A model generated the notes under the pieces. The model was given only the letters and a program-made list of their open reading frames with translations. It was not told the DNA's origin and searched no databases. Below are positions 16,839-25,614 of a stretch of 64,000 bases of DNA, in pieces. The stretch spans positions 34,572 through 98,571 of the forward strand of contig NZ_JANUSD010000018.1 of NCBI RefSeq assembly GCF_024793945.1, given 5' to 3'. Source of the stretch: Emticicia fluvialis. Its GTDB lineage: Bacteria; Bacteroidota; Bacteroidia; Cytophagales; Spirosomataceae. The stretch's first letter is position 1. Each line of letters opens with the position of its first letter. A program made the position numbers and the translations under genes.

Positions 16839-18422
16839 ATGGCAATAGAAATGAAAGTCCCTTCGGTGGGCGAATCAGTAAGCGAGGTAACTATCGCTTC
16901 TTGGACAAAAAAAGATGGTGACTTTGTAAAAATGGACGAGGTAATCTGTGAGCTGGAGTCTGACAAAGCCACTTTTGAACTCCCCGCAGAAGCCGACGGT
17001 ATTTTAAGAATTATAGCAGCCGAAGGTACAACGTTGCCAATCGGAGCTTTGATTTGCAAAATTGAAGATTCTAATAACAATACTAAAGACAGCGCCCCTG
17101 CGGCTGCGGCGGCTCCTGCCCCGGCAGAAGCACCAAAAGAAGAAGCGAAAGCTCCTGCACCGGCTGCTGAACCTGCACCCGCTGCGGCATCAAAAACCAT
17201 TGATGTGGTAGTACCGGCAGTAGGTGAATCAATTTCTGAAGTTACCATAGCCTCCTGGAGCAAAAAAGACGGCGACAGTGTGAAAATGGACGAGGTGATT
17301 TGCGAGCTGGAATCAGATAAAGCCACTTTTGAACTGCCATCGCCAGAGAGCGGAGTGTTAACCATAGTTGCCCAAGCTGGTGACGTAGTGCCTATCGGTG
17401 GCATAGTTGCCAGAATAGCCGTAGGCGCGGCGGCAAGCTCAGCACCGGCACCAGCTGCTGCTCAGCAACCTGCTGCCGCAGCTCAAGCACCTGTTGAGGC
17501 CGGTAATAGCTATGCGGCAGGGCATCCGTCGCCGGTTGCTGCCAAAGTATTGGCCGAAAAGGGTATTGACCCTGCCAATGTACAAGGTACCGGTGTTGGT
17601 GGCCGTATTACCAAAGAAGATGCATTGAAAGCAACGCCTGCACCGCAACCAAGTGCTGCTCCTGCCGCACCGGCTGCTAAAGCGCCTGCTGCACCTGCTC
17701 CGGTGGCGTCTGGTATTGAAGGGAGAATATCGCGCAGAGAAAAAATGACAAGCCTGCGTAAAACCATTGCGAAACGTCTGGTGGCCGTAAAACAGGAAAC
17801 AGCCATGCTTACGACTTTCAATGAGGTGGATATGAAACCTATTATGGATCTGAGAGCCAAGTACAAAGATAAATTTAAAGAGATTCACGGTGTTGGTCTT
17901 GGCTTTATGTCGTTCTTTACCAAAGCGTGTGCCATTGCCTTGAAAGAGTTTCCGGTAGTGAATGCCTACATAGATGGCGATGAAATTGTGTATAACGACT
18001 ACGCCGATATCGCCATTGCGGTTTCTGCACCACGCGGCCTGGTAGTGCCGGTAATCAGAAATGCCGAACAACTTAGTTTTGCAGGTGTTGAATCAGAGGT
18101 TGTTCGTCTGGCTGTAAAAGCAAGAGACAACAAGCTGACTATTGAAGAAATGACAGGTGGTACCTTTACTATCACCAATGGTGGTATTTTTGGCTCAATG
18201 TTGTCTACGCCTATCATTAACGCGCCGCAATCGGCTATTCTGGGTATGCACAATATTGTTGAAAGACCAGTTGTTGTGAATGGCGAAATCGTGGTTCGTC
18301 CAATTATGTACGTGGCATTAAGTTATGACCACCGCACCATTGATGGTAAAGATTCAGTAAGTTTCTTAGTGAGAGTAAAACAATTGTTAGAAGACCCAAC
18401 CAGAATTTTGTTAGGCGTATAA
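16839..18422 (+). CDS. sucB: 2-oxoglutarate dehydrogenase E2 with two lipoyl domains
   Basis: 527 residues, dihydrolipoyl succinyltransferase. Two lipoyl domains occupy about 2-78 and 125-200, with lipoylated Lys43 and Lys161 each in ELESDKATFELP. Ala/Pro-rich linkers flank them. A peripheral-subunit-binding domain lies at about 228-262 (SPVAAKVLAEKGID, GTGVGGRITKEDAL). The catalytic domain fills about 295-527, with His498 and Asp502 in YDHRTIDGKD. E2o proteins usually carry one lipoyl domain and about 400 residues, so the second is an internal duplication. It follows sucA in the same operon and ends at a clear terminator. Confidence 0.96.
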   Translation: MAIEMKVPSVGESVSEVTIASWTKKDGDFVKMDEVICELESDKATFELPAEADGILRIIAAEGTTLPIGALICKIEDSNNNTKDSAPAAAAAPAPAEAPKEEAKAPAPAAEPAPAAASKTIDVVVPAVGESISEVTIASWSKKDGDSVKMDEVICELESDKATFELPSPESGVLTIVAQAGDVVPIGGIVARIAVGAAASSAPAPAAAQQPAAAAQAPVEAGNSYAAGHPSPVAAKVLAEKGIDPANVQGTGVGGRITKEDALKATPAPQPSAAPAAPAAKAPAAPAPVASGIEGRISRREKMTSLRKTIAKRLVAVKQETAMLTTFNEVDMKPIMDLRAKYKDKFKEIHGVGLGFMSFFTKACAIALKEFPVVNAYIDGDEIVYNDYADIAIAVSAPRGLVVPVIRNAEQLSFAGVESEVVRLAVKARDNKLTIEEMTGGTFTITNGGIFGSMLSTPIINAPQSAILGMHNIVERPVVVNGEIVVRPIMYVALSYDHRTIDGKDSVSFLVRVKQLLEDPTRILLGV

Positions 18423-18445
18423 CACTTGTTACCTATATACCAGAG

Positions 18446-18480
18446 CGGCCATTGAGGATTTTCCCCGATGGCCGTTTTTG
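18446..18480 (+). terminator. Terminator of the sucAB operon
   Basis: CGGCCAT and ATGGCCG form a 7-bp GC-rich stem across a 15-base loop, followed by TTTTTG. Confidence 0.8.
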
Positions 18481-18564
18481 TTTCTGTAATTATTAAAGAA
18501 ATTCTGTGGATGATTTGGATTAATTGTCTTTTTTTTAGTATTTCGGTTACCTATTAATCCGGTT

Positions 18565-19641
18565 TTGTTTAAAAAATATACATATTCAGCATTTTTTATA
18601 CTGCTACTTAGTATATCTACTCATGCTCAGATTTCTATCAGACAAGTGCTGATAAACGGGCAGGTATATCCATATAAACCGGGCTCTGGTATTTCTATTT
18701 CTGCGCCTGACGAGAACCTGGTCATTGAGTTAAATCCGGTAAAAGGCAATTCAATCAGGTATTTCTACCGTATCAGGCCCATGTCTGAAAGTTGGTTCTG
18801 GAGCAACTACCCGTCGGTTCATTATCAGAACCTGCCGGGTGGTAATTATCACTTGCAGATAAAGGCGGTAGATAACAAACAGAGGGTGGTGGCTGCGGCG
18901 CAGGTAAGTATTAATAAAAACCAGGCTTTCTGGCAAAAATGGTGGTTCTGGCCATCTATTGTTATTTACATTTTATTGATTTTCGGCGCGGGCTTCTATT
19001 TGTTTTTTATCTATGACCTTCGCCAGAAACTCAAGCTACAGCATATCCGTAACCAGATAGCCTCCGACCTCCATGATGAGGTCGGCTCTAACCTTAACTC
19101 AATTGCCATATTCATTGAGTTGCTTCGCAAGAAGGTTATCAAGCAGAATCCGGACTTGCTGCCCATTCTGGATAAGATTACTGATAATTCAGAAGAGACA
19201 GTTTTGTTAATGCGAGATACCGTATGGGCCATAAATCCTGAAAATGATTCTACCGAAAAACTATTTGAAAGAATGCGTTCTTTTGGTGTTGAGATGCTGA
19301 CAGCCCGCGGTATAACGTTTAACTTTGAGTTGCTGATTGACGGGAAAAGGGATATATTCCCGATGGAACAACGGCGTAATATTTACCTGATTTACAAAGA
19401 GGCTATTAATAATATTTCAAAGCATTCGCAGGCCACGCATGCGTCGTGCCAGGTAACCAGAGGCCAGGGGATGGTAAAAATACAAGTAAGCGACAACGGC
19501 AAAGGCTTTAATGTAAATGAGATTTTTGAAGGTAACGGACTCAAAAACTTTAAACACCGCAGCCAGGAGTATGACTTGAATGTATCTGTGCAATCAAGTG
19601 CGCAAACGGGTACAGAAGTTCTGATTGAAATAACAATTTAG
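18565..19641 (+). CDS. Sensor histidine kinase, NarX/LuxR-pathway type
   Basis: 358 residues with a TTG start that begins a signal sequence (FKKYTYSAFFILLLSISTHA). Residues about 25-115 form a beta-rich periplasmic Y_Y_Y-like domain (YFYRIRPMSESW, LPGGNYHLQIKAVDN). One TM helix lies at about 131-152 (WFWPSIVIYILLIFGAGFYL). A HisKA_3 dimerisation domain carries phospho-acceptor His170 in SDLHDEVGSNLNS. A HATPase_c domain ends the protein, with NISKHSQATHA and DNGKGFN. It reads an envelope signal and passes phosphate to the NarL-type regulator encoded 120 nt downstream. The cognate signal is unknown. Confidence 0.88.
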   Translation: MFKKYTYSAFFILLLSISTHAQISIRQVLINGQVYPYKPGSGISISAPDENLVIELNPVKGNSIRYFYRIRPMSESWFWSNYPSVHYQNLPGGNYHLQIKAVDNKQRVVAAAQVSINKNQAFWQKWWFWPSIVIYILLIFGAGFYLFFIYDLRQKLKLQHIRNQIASDLHDEVGSNLNSIAIFIELLRKKVIKQNPDLLPILDKITDNSEETVLLMRDTVWAINPENDSTEKLFERMRSFGVEMLTARGITFNFELLIDGKRDIFPMEQRRNIYLIYKEAINNISKHSQATHASCQVTRGQGMVKIQVSDNGKGFNVNEIFEGNGLKNFKHRSQEYDLNVSVQSSAQTGTEVLIEITI

Positions 19642-19760
19642 GGGTGGTATCACCATAATTGGGGATTTACGCGAAACAAAATACCCCGTAATTTTACAGA
19701 AATATTTATAGCCATAAAATCAATTGATTTATAAAATTATGGGGTTAAAGTGTTTTAATA

Positions 19761-20396
19761 ATGATTAGTGTACTACTTTTTGAAGACAATAAAAACCTCA
19801 GAGAAAGTCTTTCGCTGTACCTTTCGGGTACAGACGGACTAAGGTTGGCAGGTGCCTACCCCGAAGCAACTGATGCTGTAAAATTAGTGAGCCGGCACCA
19901 GCCTGATGTGGTGCTGATGGATATTCAGATGCCGCAGGTGTCGGGCATAGAAGCGATGATAGCCATCAAAAAAGTGAATAGTGATGTAAAAGTGTTGATT
20001 CAGACGGTATTTGAAAATGACGACAAAGTGTTTGCTGCTATTTGCGCAGGCGCCAACGGATATATTTTAAAGACTCCCAAGCCAGAAAATTATGTAAAAG
20101 CTATTTTTGACGTTTACAACGGTGGGTCTCATTTAACCCCCAGCATTGCTGCCAAGGTGCTGGCCATGTTTCAGAATCAGTTTGTGATGAAAGAGCAAAC
20201 CTACGTTTCGCTGACACCGCGCGAGAAAGAAGTTTTGCAGCTGATGGTGAAAGGCATGAGTTATAAAATGATAGCCGATGCCTGTAATGTAAGTTTTAAC
20301 ACCATACATACCCATATAAAAAACATTTACGAGAAATTGCACGTCAATTCGGCGCCTGAAGCAGTTGTAAAAGCGCTCTCAATGCGGCTGGTTTAA
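19761..20396 (+). CDS. NarL/FixJ-family response regulator
   Basis: 211 residues. The receiver domain (1-120) has acidic residues at its start (LLFEDNK), phospho-acceptor Asp54 in VVLMDIQMPQVSG and Lys104-like ILKTPKPENY. The LuxR-type helix-turn-helix lies at about 145-208: LTPREKEVLQLMVKGMSYKM and NTIHTHIKNIYEKL. It is the natural partner of the kinase just upstream. Targets are unknown, but the protease-like gene 55 nt downstream is a candidate. Confidence 0.92.
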   Translation: MISVLLFEDNKNLRESLSLYLSGTDGLRLAGAYPEATDAVKLVSRHQPDVVLMDIQMPQVSGIEAMIAIKKVNSDVKVLIQTVFENDDKVFAAICAGANGYILKTPKPENYVKAIFDVYNGGSHLTPSIAAKVLAMFQNQFVMKEQTYVSLTPREKEVLQLMVKGMSYKMIADACNVSFNTIHTHIKNIYEKLHVNSAPEAVVKALSMRLV

Positions 20397-20451
20397 AAGG
20401 TGCCTGATGCCCCCGGCTTATTATTGACTAACGATTATTGATTGAAAACAA

Positions 20452-21429
20452 GTGAAACTTATACCACAAACTGATATGAATTCTTGCTGGGCGGCATCTT
20501 TGGCTATGGTATCTTTAGCCCTTGATGATGAACCCAAAAGCCAGGAAGAATTTATAAAACTTAGAAACAATGCTATCGGGCTGAATGAATATCCGTATCG
20601 GGCAACCACCATACCTGATGCCGATATGGCCTATTTCACGGCAGAACATCTTTCTGGTTACACAAGTTTTACAGAGGGTTCGTTGGGTTTGCATCAGATA
20701 AAGCAATTGCTTGAAGACTCAAAACCAGTTATTTATGATTATAAGCTGAACAGCAATACACAGTCTCATCTGGTGGTGATGGACAAAGTAGAGAAAACGG
20801 CACTATTGCCAGATAATTGTAACATATCCTGGATTCACATCAACGACCCTTGGCCAATTAATCAGGGAAATGGTTTTTATATAACCTATGAAAGATATTA
20901 CGGGCAAGGTAAAATTGATGATTCGGATTCAGGACCAAGACGAAAATACACTATAACATTACTGACGAACAATAGGCCAAACCTAAATAATGACGATAAA
21001 ATATATTTGTCAAATGTCTTTTTTAATGAGACCTCTGATGATTTGATACGTGCTTTCCTAAAACATGTGGAAGCCTTGCCTGATGCACAAGGCGATTCGT
21101 TTTATAATGAAATAAACTTTAATAAATCTTTGGCGGCAGCAACCAGGGTTTCTAAAGGTTACAGAGTTCTGAATGTAGGTACCCGAGGGACTTTTGCAGA
21201 CTCGGGTGTGAAAATTGAAACCCTTTTGGGGATGGATGCCGATACCTATATATATTTTCTTGGCCAGAATAACAAGATTACCACCATTATTACGACCGCA
21301 AAAGTAAGGAATCCACACAACCAATTTGGTTTTAACGATAACTGGATCATCAACCATATTGAAAGAGCCGACAGGTTTGAATCAATGGCCCCGATACTTG
21401 AGAGAATCAGTAATGAAATGAATTGGTAG
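20452..21429 (+). CDS. Papain-like (C39/C70-type) cysteine protease homologue
   Basis: 325 residues with a GTG start and no signal peptide. The N terminus reads LIPQTDMNSCWAASLAMV with Cys12, the typical QTxxxSCWAA nucleophile context of papain-like proteases of the C39-like/AvrRpt2 clan. His106 in TQSHLVVMDK and Asn131/Asp132 in HINDPWP complete a credible triad. The C-terminal half (about 165-325) matches nothing I recognise. It sits 55 nt after the response regulator and before an unknown operon, so it may be regulated by the two-component system. Whether it cuts a protein or is a toxin or effector cannot be told. Confidence 0.65.
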   Translation: MKLIPQTDMNSCWAASLAMVSLALDDEPKSQEEFIKLRNNAIGLNEYPYRATTIPDADMAYFTAEHLSGYTSFTEGSLGLHQIKQLLEDSKPVIYDYKLNSNTQSHLVVMDKVEKTALLPDNCNISWIHINDPWPINQGNGFYITYERYYGQGKIDDSDSGPRRKYTITLLTNNRPNLNNDDKIYLSNVFFNETSDDLIRAFLKHVEALPDAQGDSFYNEINFNKSLAAATRVSKGYRVLNVGTRGTFADSGVKIETLLGMDADTYIYFLGQNNKITTIITTAKVRNPHNQFGFNDNWIINHIERADRFESMAPILERISNEMNW

Positions 21430-21434
21430 TGCGT

Positions 21435-21458
21435 TTACCCTGGCAACCGGGTAATTTT
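21435..21458 (+). terminator. Weak terminator-like hairpin
   Basis: TTACCC and GGGTAA form a 6-bp stem around TGGCAACC, followed by four T, just after the protease-like gene. Confidence 0.4.
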
Positions 21459-21529
21459 GAAAACAGCCTGAAAAACCTTACAAATTTTGAGAAGCAATAT
21501 TTTATTCAATTCCTAAAACATCAATTAAA

Positions 21530-22009
21530 ATGGGAGATTTAACCACTAAAGAAGACCTATCCGAACAAAATGGAGATCCTGCAAAAAGAGATTCCGCCGC
21601 ATTAAAAAGAGTGAAAAGACACACCTACGTTGATTTGGATGAAGGACCAAATGGTACAGAAAAAACAAGACAGGAGGGTCTATACCTTAGCCTTGACCAG
21701 ATGGAGATCTTAATAAGCTATCTTAGGAAGAACCACCCGAATATTGATCACGTAAGTTTTATGATTGGCAAACTAAGTTCAAAAGAGGGGCGCTCGCTGC
21801 AAGAAAGAGCTAAGCCAAGAGTTAATGAAGAAGAATATACAGTTGAGATTTTGCCATTCCAGTTTAAAAAAGATGGTAATTCTGAGTTTTTAACGGTTGA
21901 TAACGTTGTAGGTTTTCTTACTATTCCGGGGCAGCCTTTTGATAATGAAATGGGCGGCGGCGGCGGCGGCAACCAGAAAGTTCCACCACCATCAGTAAGG
22001 ACTCCCTGA
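21530..22009 (+). CDS. Unknown cytoplasmic protein with C-terminal glycine run
   Basis: 159 residues, no signal peptide or TM segment. The first 60 residues are charged and probably unstructured (DLTTKEDLSEQNGDPAKRD). A folded middle may span about 40-140 (YLSLDQMEILISYLRKNHP). The tail is six Gly encoded by six GGC codons at 21953-21970, then KVPPPSVRTP. I do not recognise the family. The next gene, a 7-TM protein, starts 7 nt after the stop, so the two are almost certainly cotranscribed and coupled. Confidence 0.6.
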   Translation: MGDLTTKEDLSEQNGDPAKRDSAALKRVKRHTYVDLDEGPNGTEKTRQEGLYLSLDQMEILISYLRKNHPNIDHVSFMIGKLSSKEGRSLQERAKPRVNEEEYTVEILPFQFKKDGNSEFLTVDNVVGFLTIPGQPFDNEMGGGGGGNQKVPPPSVRTP

Positions 22010-22016
22010 TTAAAGC

Positions 22017-22667
22017 ATGGATTTTACACTAGGATTATATCGGTTTTCCGGATGGTCACAGGATGTGATTTGGCTGTTAATATGCTGGATGATGCTAAAG
22101 AAAGGTGGTTATTGGACAGGGCATAAGATATTCTTTTTGCTCTATGCCCTGTCTACTGCCTTTTTCGAAATAGTTTATGCTATAACAGCCATTACCCTGA
22201 GCAACAACCTTTTTCTGGATTATTGGTTTATAGCCCTTGAGTTTGTGGTTTTGAGTTTTTATCTGAGAGGCGTTATAAAGCTGAAATGGATAAACGTAAC
22301 TGTTTACATTTTATGCCTGGCCTTTGTGGGGTTTTCTGTTTATAATTCTTTTCTGGGGCAGGGTTTTAATAACTATAATAGCTATGGCACACTCATAAAC
22401 AGTCTTTACCTTACTTTTTTGTCGGGGCTTGGCCTTTTTATGCTTGCCAAAAGGTATATCAACAAAAGGCTTTTCAGCCTTACTGAAAGCTGGCTTGTAT
22501 TAGGTGTTTTTCTGATATACTCAAGCATTATTATTTTTGATTATATTTATGCACTTTCTGTACCCTATAAAAACGATACCATACTGTATGCAGTTTTAAT
22601 AGTACAGAATTTTATTAAGAGCTTTTTCCTTATATTTTATATAAAAGGAATAATGTTAATTAAGTAG
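22017..22667 (+). CDS. Unknown 7-TM integral membrane protein
   Basis: 216 residues with about seven hydrophobic helices (for example VIWLLICWMMLKKGG, FLLYALSTAFFEIVYAITAI, SLYLTFLSGLGLFMLAKRYI). It is a multipass inner-membrane protein with no family I can name. Such 7-TM proteins often precede or replace sensor modules in Bacteroidota signalling loci. It is coupled to the 159-residue protein upstream and is followed by a strong terminator, then by a LytTR regulator. Confidence 0.6.
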   Translation: MDFTLGLYRFSGWSQDVIWLLICWMMLKKGGYWTGHKIFFLLYALSTAFFEIVYAITAITLSNNLFLDYWFIALEFVVLSFYLRGVIKLKWINVTVYILCLAFVGFSVYNSFLGQGFNNYNSYGTLINSLYLTFLSGLGLFMLAKRYINKRLFSLTESWLVLGVFLIYSSIIIFDYIYALSVPYKNDTILYAVLIVQNFIKSFFLIFYIKGIMLIK

Positions 22668-22721
22668 CTTGTTTTTCGGGGTTTTAATTTTTTTAGTTTA
22701 GTTGTTTTGTAGCCATGTAGC

Positions 22722-22750
22722 AAAAAATCCCCAGAATTGGGGATTTTTTG
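22722..22750 (+). terminator. Terminator after the 7-TM protein gene
   Basis: AAAAAATCCCC and GGGGATTTTTT form a perfect stem with a short AGAATT loop and a T-rich tail. Confidence 0.9.
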
Positions 22751-22793
22751 TTTTTGTACATCTGCTGAAATTTGGCATATAAAACCAACAATT

Positions 22794-23174
22794 ATGAAAC
22801 ACTTTAAACCCGCTCTGTCTAAAACCCAGCATGTTGCCCAGAACCTCTACATCATGATCAATGGTATACGGATAAGTATATCACCCGAAGAAATCATTTA
22901 TCTGGAAGCCAGCATTAACTATACCACCTTTCATACACGAAACAATAAGTTTACGTCTGCCTTCCATCTGAAGTTTTTTGATGAGGTGCTCAAAGAACAC
23001 ACTTACTTTGTAAGAATCAATAAATCTTATATACTAAACCTGAATTATCTGGAAGCACTGAACTGGAAAAGAGACACCAAAGAAGTGCGCCTGGCCGACG
23101 GCACAATGCTGCCAATCTCAAGACGCCGGGCAAGCGGAATAAAGGATATGCTCTGGAAGAAACTGAATGCCTGA
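22794..23174 (+). CDS. LytTR-domain DNA-binding protein without receiver
   Basis: 126 residues from the ATG at 22794; the longer TTG frame starts inside the terminator hairpin and is rejected. The LytTR domain covers about 30-125: ISPEEIIYLEASINYTTFHT, HTYFVRINKSYILNLNYL, and LPISRRRASGIK. It binds DNA but has no phosphorylation domain, so it must respond in another way, perhaps through the membrane protein upstream. The 7-TM plus stand-alone LytTR arrangement is common in this phylum. Targets are unknown. Confidence 0.85.
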   Translation: MKHFKPALSKTQHVAQNLYIMINGIRISISPEEIIYLEASINYTTFHTRNNKFTSAFHLKFFDEVLKEHTYFVRINKSYILNLNYLEALNWKRDTKEVRLADGTMLPISRRRASGIKDMLWKKLNA

Positions 23175-23298
23175 CCGCTCAAATAAAATGTGCAGATGCG
23201 GGTAAAAAAATAGTATAAAACTATTAAATTATTGTTAAATACTTGAATTTTTTGCTATAATTGACGTACTTCGCAAGACACATTCTGTTATTGAAGCA

Positions 23299-25614
23299 AT
23301 GGACGATATGAATAAAGGCAAAGCAAATGAACGGGGCTCAAAGGGTAGCCTTTTTTCATTTTTAAATGGATTAGTGGGGTCAACTTCAAATAAAAGCGAC
23401 GACAAAAGCAGTGCTATTCCTGAATCAAAAATCAGTCGGTATGCCGACAGCATTGAGCAGTCTAACTATATAAGCCGTGACCTGAGCTGGCTTAAATTCA
23501 ACGAACGTGTGCTTGACCAGACCCGCGACAGCAACCTGAATCTTTTTGAGCGGCTGAAGTTTCTGGCCATTACTTCTTCCAATCTTGATGAGTTCTTTAC
23601 CATCAGATTGGGTAGCTTGTATAATTACCTTGATTACCATAAAGAACGTATAGATTATTCGGGGTTAAGAGAAATCCCTTTTCGTAAGGCGTTGTTATCT
23701 GCAGTAAGGCAGTTTTGTCAGGAACAAGACAGAATCTTTGATGAAGAACTGAAACCCTTGTTCAAGAGCCACAAGTTTCAGGTAGTAAAAATTAGCGACC
23801 TTACCAGCAATGAGTTGACAGAGGTGGTGGATTACTTTGATTACACCATCTATCCGATGCTTACACCGATGCTCTTTGACCACACCCATGCGTTTCCGGT
23901 GCTTATTGCCAAAACGCTTATTTTTGGCGTGGTAACTGATTCAAGCCGTTCTACACTATTTTCAGAAGACAGCGAAACCAAAAAGATATCTTTTGTACAG
24001 ATTCCAGGTAATCTGCCCCGTTTCTACACCATTGAGAGAAATGATGAGTTGTTTTTTCTGCCAATTGAAGAGATTGTTCGCCATGAGATAAAGAAACTGT
24101 ACCGAAACGTTGAGATTCAGTCGGTAAGCCTTTTCAGAATTGTACGTAATGGCGACTTTACACTGGAGGAGTCTGATGACATTGAGTCAGACTTTGTAGA
24201 CGAAATAAAACAGAAAATTAAAAGCCGTCGGCTGGGCCGTGTGGTGTATATGGAGATAGAAGCCAATGCCAACGAATGGCTGGTAAATATTTTGCAGAAA
24301 CGGTGGGAAATTGACAAGTATAATATTTTTGTTGACGAGTGTCTGATTGACTACACCTGTCTTTGGCAGATTATCCGCCATCCGGAGTTTCAGGAAGAAC
24401 TGGAACCTATCCATCCGCCTGTATCCCCTAAAAGACTAAAAGAAAAGAATAACGATATTTTTGAGGTGGTACGTGAAAAGGATTTACTGTTACACCACCC
24501 TTACAATAATTTTGAGCCGGTATTGCAATTGCTGGAAAGAGCTGCTGAAGACCCCGATGTGCTGGCCATAAAGCTGACAATTTACCGCCTGGCCAAAAAG
24601 TCGCGCGTTACGCAGGCTTTGTTAAAGGCCGCCGAGAACGGCAAGCACGTGTCGGCGCTGTTTGAAATAAAAGCCCGCTTTGACGAGGAAAACAACATCA
24701 GAGAAGCCGAACGCCTGCAAAGAGCCGGGTGTTTCGTTATCTATGGTATCGGCTGGTATAAAACACATACCAAGCTGATGTTGATTGTGCGCAAAGAAGG
24801 CAACCGTGTTGTGCAGTATGCGCATTTGGCCAGTGGCAACTACAATGAAGATACGGCCAGGTTATATACTGATATTGGCCTGTTAACCACTAATCCGGCT
24901 TACACCAAAGATATTTCAGAGTTTTTTAATGTTATTACGGGGCATTCGCAGCCCGGTGATTACCGTTATCTGATTACCTCGCCAAGAGATATGCGCCGCC
25001 GCCTGATTGAGCTAATCAGAAACGAGGCATCAAATGCGCAGCAGGGCTTGCCAAGCGGTATTTGTATCAAACTTAATTCGCTTGAAGACCGGTATATTAT
25101 AGATGAACTATACAAAGCGTCGCAGGCGGGTGTCAGAATCAAGCTTATCATCAGAGGTATATGCTGCTTGCGCCCGGGGCGTCAGCATCTCAGCGAAAAC
25201 ATTACCGTGCGCTCGGTTGTAGGTTTATACCTTGAGCACGCCCGTATATTTTATTTCCATAACAACGGCGAGCCAAGGGTATACGGAAGTAGTGCCGATA
25301 TCATGGTGCGTAGTTTTGATAAGCGGATAGAGTCCATGTTTGAGCTCGTAGACGATGAAGTTAAAAAACATGCCATTGAAATTTTGTATTATAACCTGCG
25401 CGATAACGTAAACGCTTACGAATTGCAGGAAGATGGTTCGTATTCAAAAGTAAAATGTTTGCTAACACCAGAAGACCAACCTATCAATATTCATAAAATG
25501 TTTTTTGAAATTGAAGAGAATGGGTCTGAAGAAGCAAATTTGTTTGCACAGCAGAACGCACCCACAGAAATTGTATCAGAAGAAACACCAATAGAGACAG
25601 AAACCAATCAGTAA
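23299..25614 (+). CDS. ppk1: Polyphosphate kinase 1
   Basis: 771 residues. The enzyme makes polyphosphate from ATP at the membrane. After a 45-residue non-conserved N-terminal extension the family start is clear: SRDLSWLKFNERVL and LAITSSNLDEFF. The autophosphorylated His509 lies in YAHLASGNYNEDTARLYTD. ALFEIKARFDEENNI and a second PLD-like half (IIRGICCLRPGR) are also present. The C terminus adds a Glu/Thr-rich tail. The stop codon directly abuts the galK start, so the two are read from one transcript. Confidence 0.96.
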   Translation: MDDMNKGKANERGSKGSLFSFLNGLVGSTSNKSDDKSSAIPESKISRYADSIEQSNYISRDLSWLKFNERVLDQTRDSNLNLFERLKFLAITSSNLDEFFTIRLGSLYNYLDYHKERIDYSGLREIPFRKALLSAVRQFCQEQDRIFDEELKPLFKSHKFQVVKISDLTSNELTEVVDYFDYTIYPMLTPMLFDHTHAFPVLIAKTLIFGVVTDSSRSTLFSEDSETKKISFVQIPGNLPRFYTIERNDELFFLPIEEIVRHEIKKLYRNVEIQSVSLFRIVRNGDFTLEESDDIESDFVDEIKQKIKSRRLGRVVYMEIEANANEWLVNILQKRWEIDKYNIFVDECLIDYTCLWQIIRHPEFQEELEPIHPPVSPKRLKEKNNDIFEVVREKDLLLHHPYNNFEPVLQLLERAAEDPDVLAIKLTIYRLAKKSRVTQALLKAAENGKHVSALFEIKARFDEENNIREAERLQRAGCFVIYGIGWYKTHTKLMLIVRKEGNRVVQYAHLASGNYNEDTARLYTDIGLLTTNPAYTKDISEFFNVITGHSQPGDYRYLITSPRDMRRRLIELIRNEASNAQQGLPSGICIKLNSLEDRYIIDELYKASQAGVRIKLIIRGICCLRPGRQHLSENITVRSVVGLYLEHARIFYFHNNGEPRVYGSSADIMVRSFDKRIESMFELVDDEVKKHAIEILYYNLRDNVNAYELQEDGSYSKVKCLLTPEDQPINIHKMFFEIEENGSEEANLFAQQNAPTEIVSEETPIETETNQ

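Noticed and set aside
17439..18071. Minus-strand ORF of 210 codons inside sucB
   Set aside because: Shadow of the Ala/Pro-rich linker and catalytic domain; Arg/Cys/His-rich composition typical of an antisense frame.
22737..22793. Longer TTG start of the LytTR protein
   Set aside because: It begins within the terminator hairpin and its codons are not conserved; the ATG at 22794 fits the family.
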